Shown: positions 25,646-33,693 of the stretch, piece by piece
Position numbering within the stretch: the stretch's first letter is position 1
Layout: each line of letters begins with the position of its first letter
Assembly (NCBI GenBank): GCA_020635015.1
Contig: JACKAP010000003.1
Location: 186,001-250,000, forward strand
Source: Calditrichia bacterium
Lineage (GTDB): Bacteria; Calditrichota; Calditrichia; RBG-13-44-9; J075
Length of the DNA stretch: 64,000 nucleotides
Reading direction: 5' to 3'
Made by a program: the position numbers and the translations under genes
The notes under the pieces: generated by a model
The model's database searches: none
The model's input: the letters and a program-made list of their open reading frames with translations, nothing else
Told to the model about the DNA's origin: nothing

Positions 25646-25822
25646 TTTTCAGTTGTCAGTGATCAGTTGTCAGTTTGGGGGGAGCTGTTGATGGGTGTAT
25701 GGTGCGATGGGTTTATGGGTTTAAGAGATTTGCTCATCTTACCCGTTTTTCCCCACCAACCCATTAACAACTGCTCAACTGACAACTGATTACTGACAAC
25801 TGATCACTGACAACTGAAAACT
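25644..25822. repeat. Long nested palindrome with perfect 31-bp arms
   Basis: The outer arms 25644-25674 and 25792-25822 are exact reverse complements, built from AGTTGTCAGT words (TCAGTTG/CAACTGA heptamer style). Inside are GTTGATGGGTG...CACCAACCCATTAAC words, a second family nested in the first. The left arm overlaps the stop of one dehydrogenase gene and the right arm ends 7 bp from the stop of its paralogue. AACTGACAACTGA-type words resemble cyanobacterial STRR repeats. Confidence 0.9.
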
Positions 25823-25828
25823 ACCCAA

Positions 25829-27094
25829 TCACGCATACCGATCTACATTTAGCAAGTTGATATCCAGAAACGGTTCTTCTCCGACAATCACTTCAGAGAT
25901 CAGTTTGCCGCTGGAGGGGGCGGTGGACATGCCGATCATGGCGTGCCCGGCGGCGACGGATAGGTTGCCGTAACGCGCGGTGCGGCCCAGGTATGGCAGA
26001 CCGTCCGGGGTGCAGGGACGCAGGCCGGCCCAGATTTCGGCCTGATCCGGATTGATCGGCCGGGGCAGATCGATATAGGCCGACAGGGCGCGGAGGATTG
26101 CCTTTACCCGGCGATGATTGATGGATGCATCCAGCCCGGAGAGTTCCAGGGTGCCGGCCAGGCGTAAGCGATCGCCAAGCGGTGTGACCGCCACCCGCGC
26201 TTCCTCCAGGATCAGCGGGATGGACGGTTTTGCATCAGGATACGGCAGGGTGATGCTATAGCCTTTTCCTGCCTGCATCGGCAGTTTCAGCCCCAACTGC
26301 CGGGCAATACCGGCTGTCCAGGCCCCTCCCGCCAGCAAAATCTCGCCGGCGCTATAGTCGCCCCGGCTGGTTTTGACCGCCGTGATCTTTCTTCCGCTTT
26401 TCTGAAATCCCAGCACTTCGCAGCCGCTCTGCACCGCAACCCCGGCTGTTTCCAGATACGCGTGCATGGCGCGATTGAACGCCGCCGGATCCAGGTGGGC
26501 GTCATCCTGAAAATAAACCGCACCTTGCGCCCGGCTGTGCAGGGCGGGATCTATTTGAGCGATTTCTTCATTGGAAACGATCCGGGCGCTCAGGCCGAGA
26601 TCCCCCGCGGCGGCTGCCATCTCCCCGCATTCATGGGCCCCGGCAGGACTGCGGAACAAGATCATCAATCCTTTTGGGGTAAATCCGAAATTGAATCCGG
26701 CCTGCTGGGAAAATTGTTCGTAGAGCCGCTTGCCGCCCAGGTTCAGATCGCGCAGCAGCGTTGACGAGCGCTGTACATGGGCGGCATTGCAGGCGGCGCG
26801 GAATTTCCACAGCCAGTCGAACAGCGCCAGATCGAAACGGGGCTTGATGTAAAACGGGCTCTCCGGATTCCATATCCATTTTAGGCCCTGGGAAATGACT
26901 CCCGGCGCAGCCAGAGGGACAAAATGGCTCGGCACCACCAATCCGGCATTTCCGTAGGAACTGCCTCCTCCGGGCACGCCTTTTTCCAGGATGGTCACCT
27001 GGCACCCTTTTTTATGCAGAAAATAAGCCGCACATAATCCGACCGCACCGCCACCGACGATCAGAATATCGGAATGTTCAGTATGAGCACGCAT
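25829..27094 (-). CDS. FAD-dependent D-hydroxyproline dehydrogenase (DadA family), copy 2
   Basis: 421 residues. Same architecture as copy 1: ILIVGGGAVGLCAAYFL, SSYGNAGLVVPSHFVPLAAPG, and GLRPCTPDGLPYLGR, AAGHAMIGM near the end. It is the last gene of the hydroxyproline cluster, 39 bp after the epimerase gene, so its likely substrate is cis-4-hydroxy-D-proline, which it would oxidise to 1-pyrroline-4-hydroxy-2-carboxylate. Assignment of substrate is from context. Confidence 0.9.
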   Translation of the reverse strand: MRAHTEHSDILIVGGGAVGLCAAYFLHKKGCQVTILEKGVPGGGSSYGNAGLVVPSHFVPLAAPGVISQGLKWIWNPESPFYIKPRFDLALFDWLWKFRAACNAAHVQRSSTLLRDLNLGGKRLYEQFSQQAGFNFGFTPKGLMILFRSPAGAHECGEMAAAAGDLGLSARIVSNEEIAQIDPALHSRAQGAVYFQDDAHLDPAAFNRAMHAYLETAGVAVQSGCEVLGFQKSGRKITAVKTSRGDYSAGEILLAGGAWTAGIARQLGLKLPMQAGKGYSITLPYPDAKPSIPLILEEARVAVTPLGDRLRLAGTLELSGLDASINHRRVKAILRALSAYIDLPRPINPDQAEIWAGLRPCTPDGLPYLGRTARYGNLSVAAGHAMIGMSTAPSSGKLISEVIVGEEPFLDINLLNVDRYA

Positions 27095-27133
27095 TTAATT
27101 TCCAGCAATAAATCAACATCCAGCATCCAATCA

Positions 27134-28135
27134 TTATACCACCTGAAAGCCATGGGCATAAGGGTCATCATCATCAATAAAGATTGTATTGAAACCGGTA
27201 ATCCGCGCCCATCCTTCGATGCTGGGAATGATCGCCGGACAGTCGCCCACCTGTGCCGCTGCTTCCACTCGGCCGGTGAAAAGGCTGCCGATGATGCTCT
27301 CGTGAACGAAGGCATCGCCGGGCTTGAGCTTACCGAGGGCCGCCCATTGGGCCATGCGGGCGGAGGTGCCGGTGCCGCAGGGGGAGCGGTCGATCGCCTT
27401 GTCGCCGTAAAATACCGCATTACGGGCATGGGCGGCCGGATCCTTCGGGCGGCCGGTCCACTGGATATGGCTCAAGCCGTTGATGGTGGGATTCTCCGGA
27501 TGCACAAACCGGTATTTTTCATTGAGCTGACGGCGCAATTCCGGGCTGAGGCGCAGCAGGTCGCCCACGCTCAGCTCAGCCATGTCTGGCAGGTTGTCCT
27601 GGGCGTCAATAATCGCATAAAAATTGCCGCCATAGGCCACATCAACCGTTAACCGCCCCAGACCGGGGCAATCCACCTCCAGGCCGCGAGAATGGAGAAA
27701 GGAGGGAATATTCACGATCCGCACTGCTTCGACCTTGCGGCCGTCCTGGCGGTAGTAAGCATCCACCCGTCCGGCAGGGGTTTCCAGCCGCAGCACGCCG
27801 GGGGTCTTGGGGTGAACCAGCCCCTGCTCGACCATCACGGTCACGGTGCCGATGGTGCCGTGACCGCACATCGGCAGGCAGCCGCTGGTCTCGATGAACA
27901 GGATGGCGATGTCGCAATCATCCCGATGCGAGGGATAAAGAATGCTTCCGGACATCATGTCATGCCCGCGGGGCTCGAACATCAGCCCGGTGCGGATCCA
28001 GTCGTATTCCGCCAGGAAATGCTGCCGCCGTTCACTCATGGTGCGGCCTTCCAGAAAAGGCCCGCCTCCAGCCACCACCCGCACCGGATTGCCGCAGGTG
28101 TGAGCGTCGATACAAAAAAACGTGTGGGTTGCCAT
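27134..28135 (-). CDS. 4-hydroxyproline 2-epimerase (proline racemase family)
   Basis: 333 residues. Interconverts trans-4-hydroxy-L-proline and cis-4-hydroxy-D-proline with two catalytic cysteines, both present: C90 in MCGHGT and C253 in DRSPCGTGTSA. GNPVRV and MSERR near the N-terminus are conserved. It starts 7 bp after the GntR gene and precedes the FAD dehydrogenase, which together with the deaminase and semialdehyde dehydrogenase supports hydroxyproline rather than proline as substrate. A trans-3-hydroxyproline dehydratase would carry Thr instead of the second Cys, which is not the case here. Confidence 0.93.
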   Translation of the reverse strand: MATHTFFCIDAHTCGNPVRVVAGGGPFLEGRTMSERRQHFLAEYDWIRTGLMFEPRGHDMMSGSILYPSHRDDCDIAILFIETSGCLPMCGHGTIGTVTVMVEQGLVHPKTPGVLRLETPAGRVDAYYRQDGRKVEAVRIVNIPSFLHSRGLEVDCPGLGRLTVDVAYGGNFYAIIDAQDNLPDMAELSVGDLLRLSPELRRQLNEKYRFVHPENPTINGLSHIQWTGRPKDPAAHARNAVFYGDKAIDRSPCGTGTSARMAQWAALGKLKPGDAFVHESIIGSLFTGRVEAAAQVGDCPAIIPSIEGWARITGFNTIFIDDDDPYAHGFQVV

Positions 28136-28142
28136 CAGTCTT

Positions 28143-28805
28143 TCAAAGCCTTTCTAATGCCGCACGGGTGAAGGCTTCCAGATGATCGATCAAGCGATCG
28201 GAAGCCTCAGCGGCCGCGGTGTCATCGCCGGCCGCGACGGCATCGATTAAATTGCCGTGTAGACCGGCGGCTTCGGGCAGATCACCGGTCTGTTGAAAAT
28301 AATACCAGAAGCGGCGGCAGTGGGCATGAAGGGGAGCGCCGGCCCTTACGGCAAAGGGATTACGGGCAGCACTCTCCAGGATGCTGTCACACTCGCGATC
28401 CAGATGCATAAATGTTGCCAGATCGCCGGCCCGGGCGGCATCGCGAATGGCCGCCGCCAGGGTCTGCAACCGCTGTCGCTGTCCTTCATTGGTCAGCCGG
28501 GCCGCACGGGTAACGATCAGGCGATCGAGCACCCGGCGGGTTTCCAGCAAGGTGAGCTGTTCCGCGATGTTTACTTCGCTGATCATCATGCCCCGGCGGG
28601 GCAGCGCAATCACCAGGCGATCGGCCACCAGCCGCTGCAGCGCTTCCCGGGTCGGAGTACGCCCAATGCCCAACTGCTGGCTCAGCTCCGCTTCCGAAAA
28701 GACCAGGCCCGGGGGCAGCTCCAGGGTCACAATCATCGCCTCAATCCGGTCGTAGGCTTGCTCCGCCAGGCTGGGCGGCGCATGGGTCAGTGGTTTCGCG
28801 TTCAT
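28143..28805 (-). CDS. GntR-family regulator (FCD subfamily) of the hydroxyproline cluster
   Basis: 220 residues from ATG 28805, one base after the aldehyde dehydrogenase stop; a longer frame to 28856 would overlap that gene. The winged helix has AYDRIEAMIVTLELPPG, SEAELSQQLGIGRTPTREAL and VIALPRRGMMI; the C-terminal all-helical FCD domain binds a ligand through His/Asp residues (LDREC, HGNLIDA). Located within the catabolic operon, it is likely its local, substrate-responsive repressor or activator. Confidence 0.9.
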   Translation of the reverse strand: MNAKPLTHAPPSLAEQAYDRIEAMIVTLELPPGLVFSEAELSQQLGIGRTPTREALQRLVADRLVIALPRRGMMISEVNIAEQLTLLETRRVLDRLIVTRAARLTNEGQRQRLQTLAAAIRDAARAGDLATFMHLDRECDSILESAARNPFAVRAGAPLHAHCRRFWYYFQQTGDLPEAAGLHGNLIDAVAAGDDTAAAEASDRLIDHLEAFTRAALERL

Positions 28806-28806
28806 G

Positions 28807-30243
28807 TCACGGGGCGATGTAGGTCGTTTTGACGGTAGTGTAAAATTCCGCTGCATAGCTGCCCTGCTCCCGGGTGCCGTAGCTGGAGCCTTTCCGGCCG
28901 CCGAAGGGCACGTGATAATCTACCCCAGCCGTGGGAAGATTCACCATCACCATGCCGGCCTGGGAATGACGTTGGAAGTGGCTGGCATACTTCAGCGCGG
29001 AGGTACAGATTCCGGCGGAAAGGCCAAATTCGGTATCATTTGCCACCACCAGGGCAGTTTCATAATCCTTCACCCGGATGATGCCGGCGATAGGGCCGAA
29101 GATCTCTTCGCGATTGATCCGCATATCGTTGTGAGTTCCGGTAAATAGTGCCGGGGCCATGTAAAACCCCTCTGTGCCGCGCTTCAGGCGCTCACCACCA
29201 TAAGCCAGGGTCGCGCCTTCTTCTGCGCCGACCTCCAGATAGGCGAGATTTTTTTGAAGTTGAGCGTCATCCACCACCGGCCCCATTTCGGTTCCTTCCT
29301 TCAAGGCATCGTCTACTTTTAATCCTTTCAGCCGTTCAATGACCGCATTTACAAACCGGTCGTGAATACCATCGGTTACGATCAAGCGACTGGAGGCGGT
29401 GCAGCGCTGGCCGGTGGAAAAATAAGCGCCGTTAACCGCAGCATTGACCGCCGTCTTCAGATCGGCATCGTCGAGCACCACCAGGGGATTTTTACCGCCC
29501 ATTTCCAATTGTACTTTGGCGCGGCGCTGCACGCACTGCACTGCAATCTTGCGACCGACCTCGATCGATCCGGTAAAGCTGATTCCGTCGACATCTTTAT
29601 GATTCACCAGTTTCTGCCCCACGCTTTCGCCCCCGCCCATCACCATATTAAACACCCCGGCCGGCAAACCGGAGCGGGAGAGGATCTCTGCCAGGGCCCA
29701 GGCGCAGCCCGGGGCCAGCTCCGCCGGCTTGAACACCACCGCATTGCCATAGGCCAGCGCCGGGGCAATTTTCCAGGCCGGGATAGCGATGGGGAAGTTC
29801 CAGGGGGTGATTACGCCGACCACCCCCAGGGGCTCACGGGTGATCTGCACATCAACCCCGGGGCGCACCGAGGGAATTTTTTCACCGGCCAGGCGAAGTG
29901 CTTCTCCGGCATAGAACTTGAAAATCTGCCCGGCCCGGCCGACCTCTCCCATCCCTTCCGGAAGGGTTTTACCCTCTTCCCGGGAGAGCAGCCGCCCGAG
30001 TTCCGCCTTGCGGGCCAGGATCTCGCTGCCGATAAAATCGAGTATATCAAAGCGCTGCTGCGGGGTGCTACCCGCCCAACCGGACGCCGCCTGCCGCGCG
30101 GCAGCAATCGCCTGTTCGGCAAGCTCACTATCGCCGTCGGCGTAAACTCCTACAATGTCGCTGGTATCCGAGGGGTTGATGTTTTTCCGGGATTTCCCGT
30201 TACCGACCCATTCACCGTTGATATAATGTTTCATGACGTTCAT
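28807..30243 (-). CDS. 2-ketoglutarate semialdehyde dehydrogenase (aldehyde dehydrogenase superfamily)
   Basis: 478 residues, standard length. Catalytic C281 in STGQRCTASSR and general base E247 in LEMGGKNP, NAD-binding TPWNFP and GSIEVG. In this cluster it would oxidise 2,5-dioxopentanoate to 2-oxoglutarate, the last step of hydroxyproline degradation. AGAGG precedes the ATG at 30243; ATG at codon 4 is an alternative. It is followed by the GntR gene with a 1-base gap. Confidence 0.9.
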   Translation of the reverse strand: MNVMKHYINGEWVGNGKSRKNINPSDTSDIVGVYADGDSELAEQAIAAARQAASGWAGSTPQQRFDILDFIGSEILARKAELGRLLSREEGKTLPEGMGEVGRAGQIFKFYAGEALRLAGEKIPSVRPGVDVQITREPLGVVGVITPWNFPIAIPAWKIAPALAYGNAVVFKPAELAPGCAWALAEILSRSGLPAGVFNMVMGGGESVGQKLVNHKDVDGISFTGSIEVGRKIAVQCVQRRAKVQLEMGGKNPLVVLDDADLKTAVNAAVNGAYFSTGQRCTASSRLIVTDGIHDRFVNAVIERLKGLKVDDALKEGTEMGPVVDDAQLQKNLAYLEVGAEEGATLAYGGERLKRGTEGFYMAPALFTGTHNDMRINREEIFGPIAGIIRVKDYETALVVANDTEFGLSAGICTSALKYASHFQRHSQAGMVMVNLPTAGVDYHVPFGGRKGSSYGTREQGSYAAEFYTTVKTTYIAP

Positions 30244-30277
30244 TTGTGACCTCTTGCTTTTTTCTGATGATTAATTT

Positions 30278-30350
30278 GCTGAGGGCTGAGGGCTGAGGGC
30301 TGAGGGCTGAGGGCTGAGGGCTGAGGGAAATTATTTAGTAAATACTTGAC
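30278..30350. repeat. GGGCTGA heptamer array, second copy
   Basis: About seven GGGCTGA/CTGAGGG units (30278-30327) followed by the same 23-base tail found at 18213-18235. Further on, CTTTGCG-like heptamers (30385-30408) replace the CCTTCGC array of the first copy. It separates the deaminase and aldehyde dehydrogenase genes. Confidence 0.8.
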
Positions 30351-30429
30351 CAAACCTTAAATATTTTTTTGCGCTTACTCTGCGTCTTTGCGCCTTTGCG
30401 TGCGTCTTAAAGTGTCATCTGTGTACGCT

Positions 30430-31338
30430 CTACGAAAATTCCGGCAACTCCGGCCGCGTCGCCAAAGCAGTATCGATAATCTTCAACACCCGCTCCCGCT
30501 CTTCTCCTGCCAACGGGAGGCGCGGCGCCCGCACCGTTTCGCTGCCCACACCCACTCGTGCTTCAGCCAGTTTAATATTCTGTACCAGCTTGGTTGACAC
30601 ATCCAGATGCAGCAGGGGCATGAACCAGCGATAAATTGCGCGGGCCTCTTCAATTCGGCCCGCCTTGGCGAGGTGGTAGATGGCTACGGTTTCCCGGGGA
30701 AAGGCGCATACCAGGCCGGCCAGCCAGCCGTCGGCGCCCAACAGCAGGCTTTCCAGGGCCAGATTGTCTACCCCGCAGAACAGCCGGTAGCGGTCGCCGA
30801 CCCGGTTGATGATGTCGGTGATGCGCCGGATATTGTCGGAAGATTCCTTGATGGCGGCAAAGGCCGGCTCATCGGCCAGTTCGGCGAACATCTCAGGCGT
30901 GACATCCACCCCGTAGGCCACCGGGTTATTGTATATCATGATCGGGCGTTCTGCCGACTGTGCCACGCTGCGAAGATATTGCAGGGTTTCCCGGCGATCG
31001 GAAACATAGCGCATCGGTGGCAGGAGCATGAATCCGTCGGCGCCTTTTTGGGCACCCGTCTTCACCAGTTCGCATGCCGCAGCAGTGGTGGTTTCCGCCA
31101 CGGTGAGCAGCACCGGTACCCGGCCGCCGCTTGCTGTCACCGCTGTCTGCAGCACCTCCAGCTTCTCGGCAATCGAAAGCACCCCGTTCTCCCCCAACGA
31201 TCCGGCAACTACCAGGCCGTGCACTCCGTTTGTGATCTGAAATTCGCAATGAGCTGCAATGGCATCGCGGTCTACCGATGCATCACTGCGAAACTTGGTG
31301 GTAATGGCGGGAAATACCCCGGCCCAATCTGTTCGCAT
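30430..31338 (-). CDS. Dihydrodipicolinate synthase-family 1-pyrroline-4-hydroxy-2-carboxylate deaminase
   Basis: 302 residues. Class I aldolase-like TIM barrel: Schiff-base lysine K164 in AAIKESSDN, proton-shuttle Y136 in IMIYNNP, and GSLGENGVLS in place of the DapA GTTGE loop. In hydroxyproline clusters this protein deaminates and dehydrates pyrroline-4-hydroxy-2-carboxylate to 2-ketoglutarate semialdehyde, which suits the neighbours. A perfect AGGAGG lies 6 bases before the ATG. It is the first gene of the cluster on the minus strand. Other DapA-family lyases remain possible. Confidence 0.88.
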   Translation of the reverse strand: MRTDWAGVFPAITTKFRSDASVDRDAIAAHCEFQITNGVHGLVVAGSLGENGVLSIAEKLEVLQTAVTASGGRVPVLLTVAETTTAAACELVKTGAQKGADGFMLLPPMRYVSDRRETLQYLRSVAQSAERPIMIYNNPVAYGVDVTPEMFAELADEPAFAAIKESSDNIRRITDIINRVGDRYRLFCGVDNLALESLLLGADGWLAGLVCAFPRETVAIYHLAKAGRIEEARAIYRWFMPLLHLDVSTKLVQNIKLAEARVGVGSETVRAPRLPLAGEERERVLKIIDTALATRPELPEFS

Positions 31339-31848
31339 ACTGCCTCCTGAGACGCTGTTGGTTTTTGGTTGTTGGTTCTTGGCTGTTAGTGTATGGCACA
31401 GATGCCGTACATCAGCGCCATCGTAAGCTTACAGTCTTTTGTAATATATCAGCAGTATATCAATTTTCCAAGACAAAAAAAATACGCTCATACTGAGGAC
31501 TGAGTAATGCGGAGCACTTTTGCATGGGGCATGGCGCATGGGGCATGGTGTATTACAGTGCGGGTGTCGGAACCTGCGCTTGCACATGACGGCGCCATGC
31601 ACCATGCCCTTTGCCCCATGCGATAAAACGTTACACGGTGCTCAGTATGAGCGAAAAAATATGGGTAGAAGGGTATAGGCGCAGGGATATGCAGTGCCAG
31701 TACTGACTATCTCCATATACCCTTCTACCCATATTTCAAAATTTGGCTTGACTTTTTGTGGAATGGGTGTGATGTTCCGGACGCTGCATGTGAAGGGGCG
31801 GCTGCCTTTGTGGCGTGACGATGTATCAGCAATCAACTGAATCCAGAC
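31339..31848. repeat. Two adjacent nested inverted repeats, no gene
   Basis: First element 31485-31653: outer perfect 13-bp arms CGCTCATACTGAG and CTCAGTATGAGCG enclosing GGGCATGG-type words (31521-31548) and complementary CCATGCACCATGCCC words (31594-31619). Second element 31659-31734: perfect 19-bp arms (31659-31677 and 31716-31734) containing GGGTAGAAGGG. The last 110 bases before the sigma-factor gene hold TTGACT at about 31749 but no clear -10 box. Confidence 0.8.
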
Positions 31849-32388
31849 ATGAGAGATATTGATTCATTGAGTGATTCCGAACTTGCCCGGGCGGTAAGCG
31901 ATTCTGATGGCGAGGCGTTTCAGACGCTTTATTATCGCTATTATGAAAAGTTATATTACTTCATCTGGTACCGGATTCGCTCTACTGAAGCCGCTCGAGA
32001 CATTACCCAGGAATTGTTTTCGCGGGTATGGCATCACCGCATGTCGCTGGATCCGGGGAAATCGATCAAAGCCTACCTTTATCGCATCGCCAACAACCTG
32101 GTTATCAACCAGTTCCAGAAACAAACCATCGAAAAGAAATACCTGAACACCCTCGAGCCGGACCGCTTTGTGACGACACCCAGCGAGAATTTCGATCTGA
32201 AGGACAAAATCGGCCAGGCCATCGACAATCTGCCGGAGAAACCGCGCACCGTCTTTATGCTGCATCGTTTCGAAGGCTTTACCTATGCGGAAATCGCACA
32301 AAGCCTGGAGGTGTCGGTCAAGACGGTAGAAAAGCGGATGAGCCATGCCCTGAAATTACTTCGCGAGGCGCTGGAAGCTTTTTTGTGA
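31849..32388 (+). CDS. ECF-type RNA polymerase sigma factor
   Basis: 179 residues. Region 2 has YYRYYEKLYYFIWYRI and ARDITQELFSRVW; region 4 has LPEKPRTVFMLHRFEGFTY, AEIAQSLEVSVKTVEKRMS, a helix-turn-helix that reads the -35 element. This resembles the sigma factors that pair with FecR anti-sigma proteins in Bacteroidetes-like organisms. The FecR gene follows on the same strand after a repeat-filled 252-bp gap. Confidence 0.93.
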   Translation: MRDIDSLSDSELARAVSDSDGEAFQTLYYRYYEKLYYFIWYRIRSTEAARDITQELFSRVWHHRMSLDPGKSIKAYLYRIANNLVINQFQKQTIEKKYLNTLEPDRFVTTPSENFDLKDKIGQAIDNLPEKPRTVFMLHRFEGFTYAEIAQSLEVSVKTVEKRMSHALKLLREALEAFL

Positions 32389-32396
32389 AACGACTT

Positions 32397-32541
32397 GCAT
32401 GGGGCATGGGGCATGGGGCGAAGATACGCAGTGGCATGACAATGATTTCAGATATAAAATCGACTTCATGATAAATTTTAGTGTAAATTTCCAGATAAAC
32501 ATACAAGGTCACTGAGCGGCGCTATGCCCCATGCCCCATGC
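32397..32541. repeat. GCATGGG heptamer inverted repeat
   Basis: GCATGGGGCATGGGG (32397-32411, continuing to about 32418) and CCCCATGCCCCATGC (32527-32541) are perfect arms. The element sits between the sigma and anti-sigma genes. Related words occur at 31521-31619. Confidence 0.75.
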
Positions 32542-32640
32542 GAAAATCATTATCGCACAGAAACTTTTGATAGGGTTTTGCCCGGTTTGCCGGTATGATA
32601 TTTAAAAACCTGAGGGAATGAGAGAAAAGGAATCGGATCG

Positions 32641-33681
32641 ATGGAACGTGATGATGCATATATAATTCTCAGCCGGATATTTTCCGGCGAGATATCCGCT
32701 GAGGAAAAGATAAAGATCGAGCAGTGGATGGCGGCGGCGCCTGAGAATCGCCTATTATATAAAGAAGTGGCGAGGCTTCTGGAAACGGCCGTTCCTCCCC
32801 CCAGACCTCCGTTGCCGGACATCGATAGCGAATGGCGCCGACTGGCGGGTGAACTTCGCTTTGTGCTGGACCGGAAGCCCCATGCCGTCAGAGCGAAACC
32901 GGGAGCATCTTACTGGAAAAGATTGGCCGCGACATTTCAATTCTCCGGCATGCTGCGCCCGGCAATGGTCCTGGCGGGAAGCGTGCTATTCCTGGCAGTA
33001 GCGGTATTGCTGTGGCAGTTCCTCAATCCGGCAGGAACAATTGAATACAGTACTGTCGATTCCCGTGATACCGTTACCCTTCCCGACGGCTCGTATGTAG
33101 AATTGAATCATCACAGCAGCATCCGCCTTTCCCGGGATTTTTCCGGCGCATACCGGGAGGTCGAATTACAGGGCGAAGCCTATTTTGAAGTCAAGAACGA
33201 TCCGGGGCATCCATTTCGGGTCAGCACCGCAAGTTCTCAATTGGAAGTGCTGGGTACCCGGTTTAATGTGCGCGCTCGCCAAGCGGAGACCCAGGTGGTG
33301 GTGACCGAAGGCCGGGTGGCCCTGAAAACGAAATTCGCCAATGCTGATGCTCCGGAGGTGCAGTTACATTCCGGCGAAATGAGCCGTGTGATCGCGGGAC
33401 AGCCTCCGGCACCGCCGCGGCCGGTGGAAACCGACCGCCTGCTCGGCTGGCGTGAGGGAAAGATCGTCTTTTATCAGACCGATTTGCCGGAAATTGCCAG
33501 TGAATTATCACAGATCTTCGCCACCGGCATTCGCCTGGAAGTTCCCGGAGCAGATACACTCAGCGTTACCGGAACCTTTGAGCGACAATCCTTGCCAAAC
33601 ATCATTCATTCGATATGTTTAACCCTAAGTCTTGAATATCGCGAGGAAGGTGATTATATTGTTCTTTTTGTTAAAGAATGA
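32641..33681 (+). CDS. FecR-family anti-sigma factor / transmembrane signal transducer
   Basis: 346 residues. A cytoplasmic N-terminal sigma-binding part (FSGEISAEEKIKIEQWMAA), one membrane span at about 103-122 (MVLAGSVLFLAVAVLLWQFL), then the periplasmic FecR domain (TVTLPDGSYVELNHHSSIRL, GEAYFEVKNDPGHPFRVST, VLGTRFNVRA) and a C-terminal STN-like part. It relays receptor occupancy to the sigma factor. Gene order sigma-FecR-receptor is the standard cell-surface signalling layout. Confidence 0.93.
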   Translation: MERDDAYIILSRIFSGEISAEEKIKIEQWMAAAPENRLLYKEVARLLETAVPPPRPPLPDIDSEWRRLAGELRFVLDRKPHAVRAKPGASYWKRLAATFQFSGMLRPAMVLAGSVLFLAVAVLLWQFLNPAGTIEYSTVDSRDTVTLPDGSYVELNHHSSIRLSRDFSGAYREVELQGEAYFEVKNDPGHPFRVSTASSQLEVLGTRFNVRARQAETQVVVTEGRVALKTKFANADAPEVQLHSGEMSRVIAGQPPAPPRPVETDRLLGWREGKIVFYQTDLPEIASELSQIFATGIRLEVPGADTLSVTGTFERQSLPNIIHSICLTLSLEYREEGDYIVLFVKE

Positions 33682-33693
33682 TGAGATCACTAT

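Noticed and set aside
31642..31836. 64-codon minus-strand frame
   Set aside because: It lies in the nested palindrome at 31659-31734, with no ribosome-binding site.
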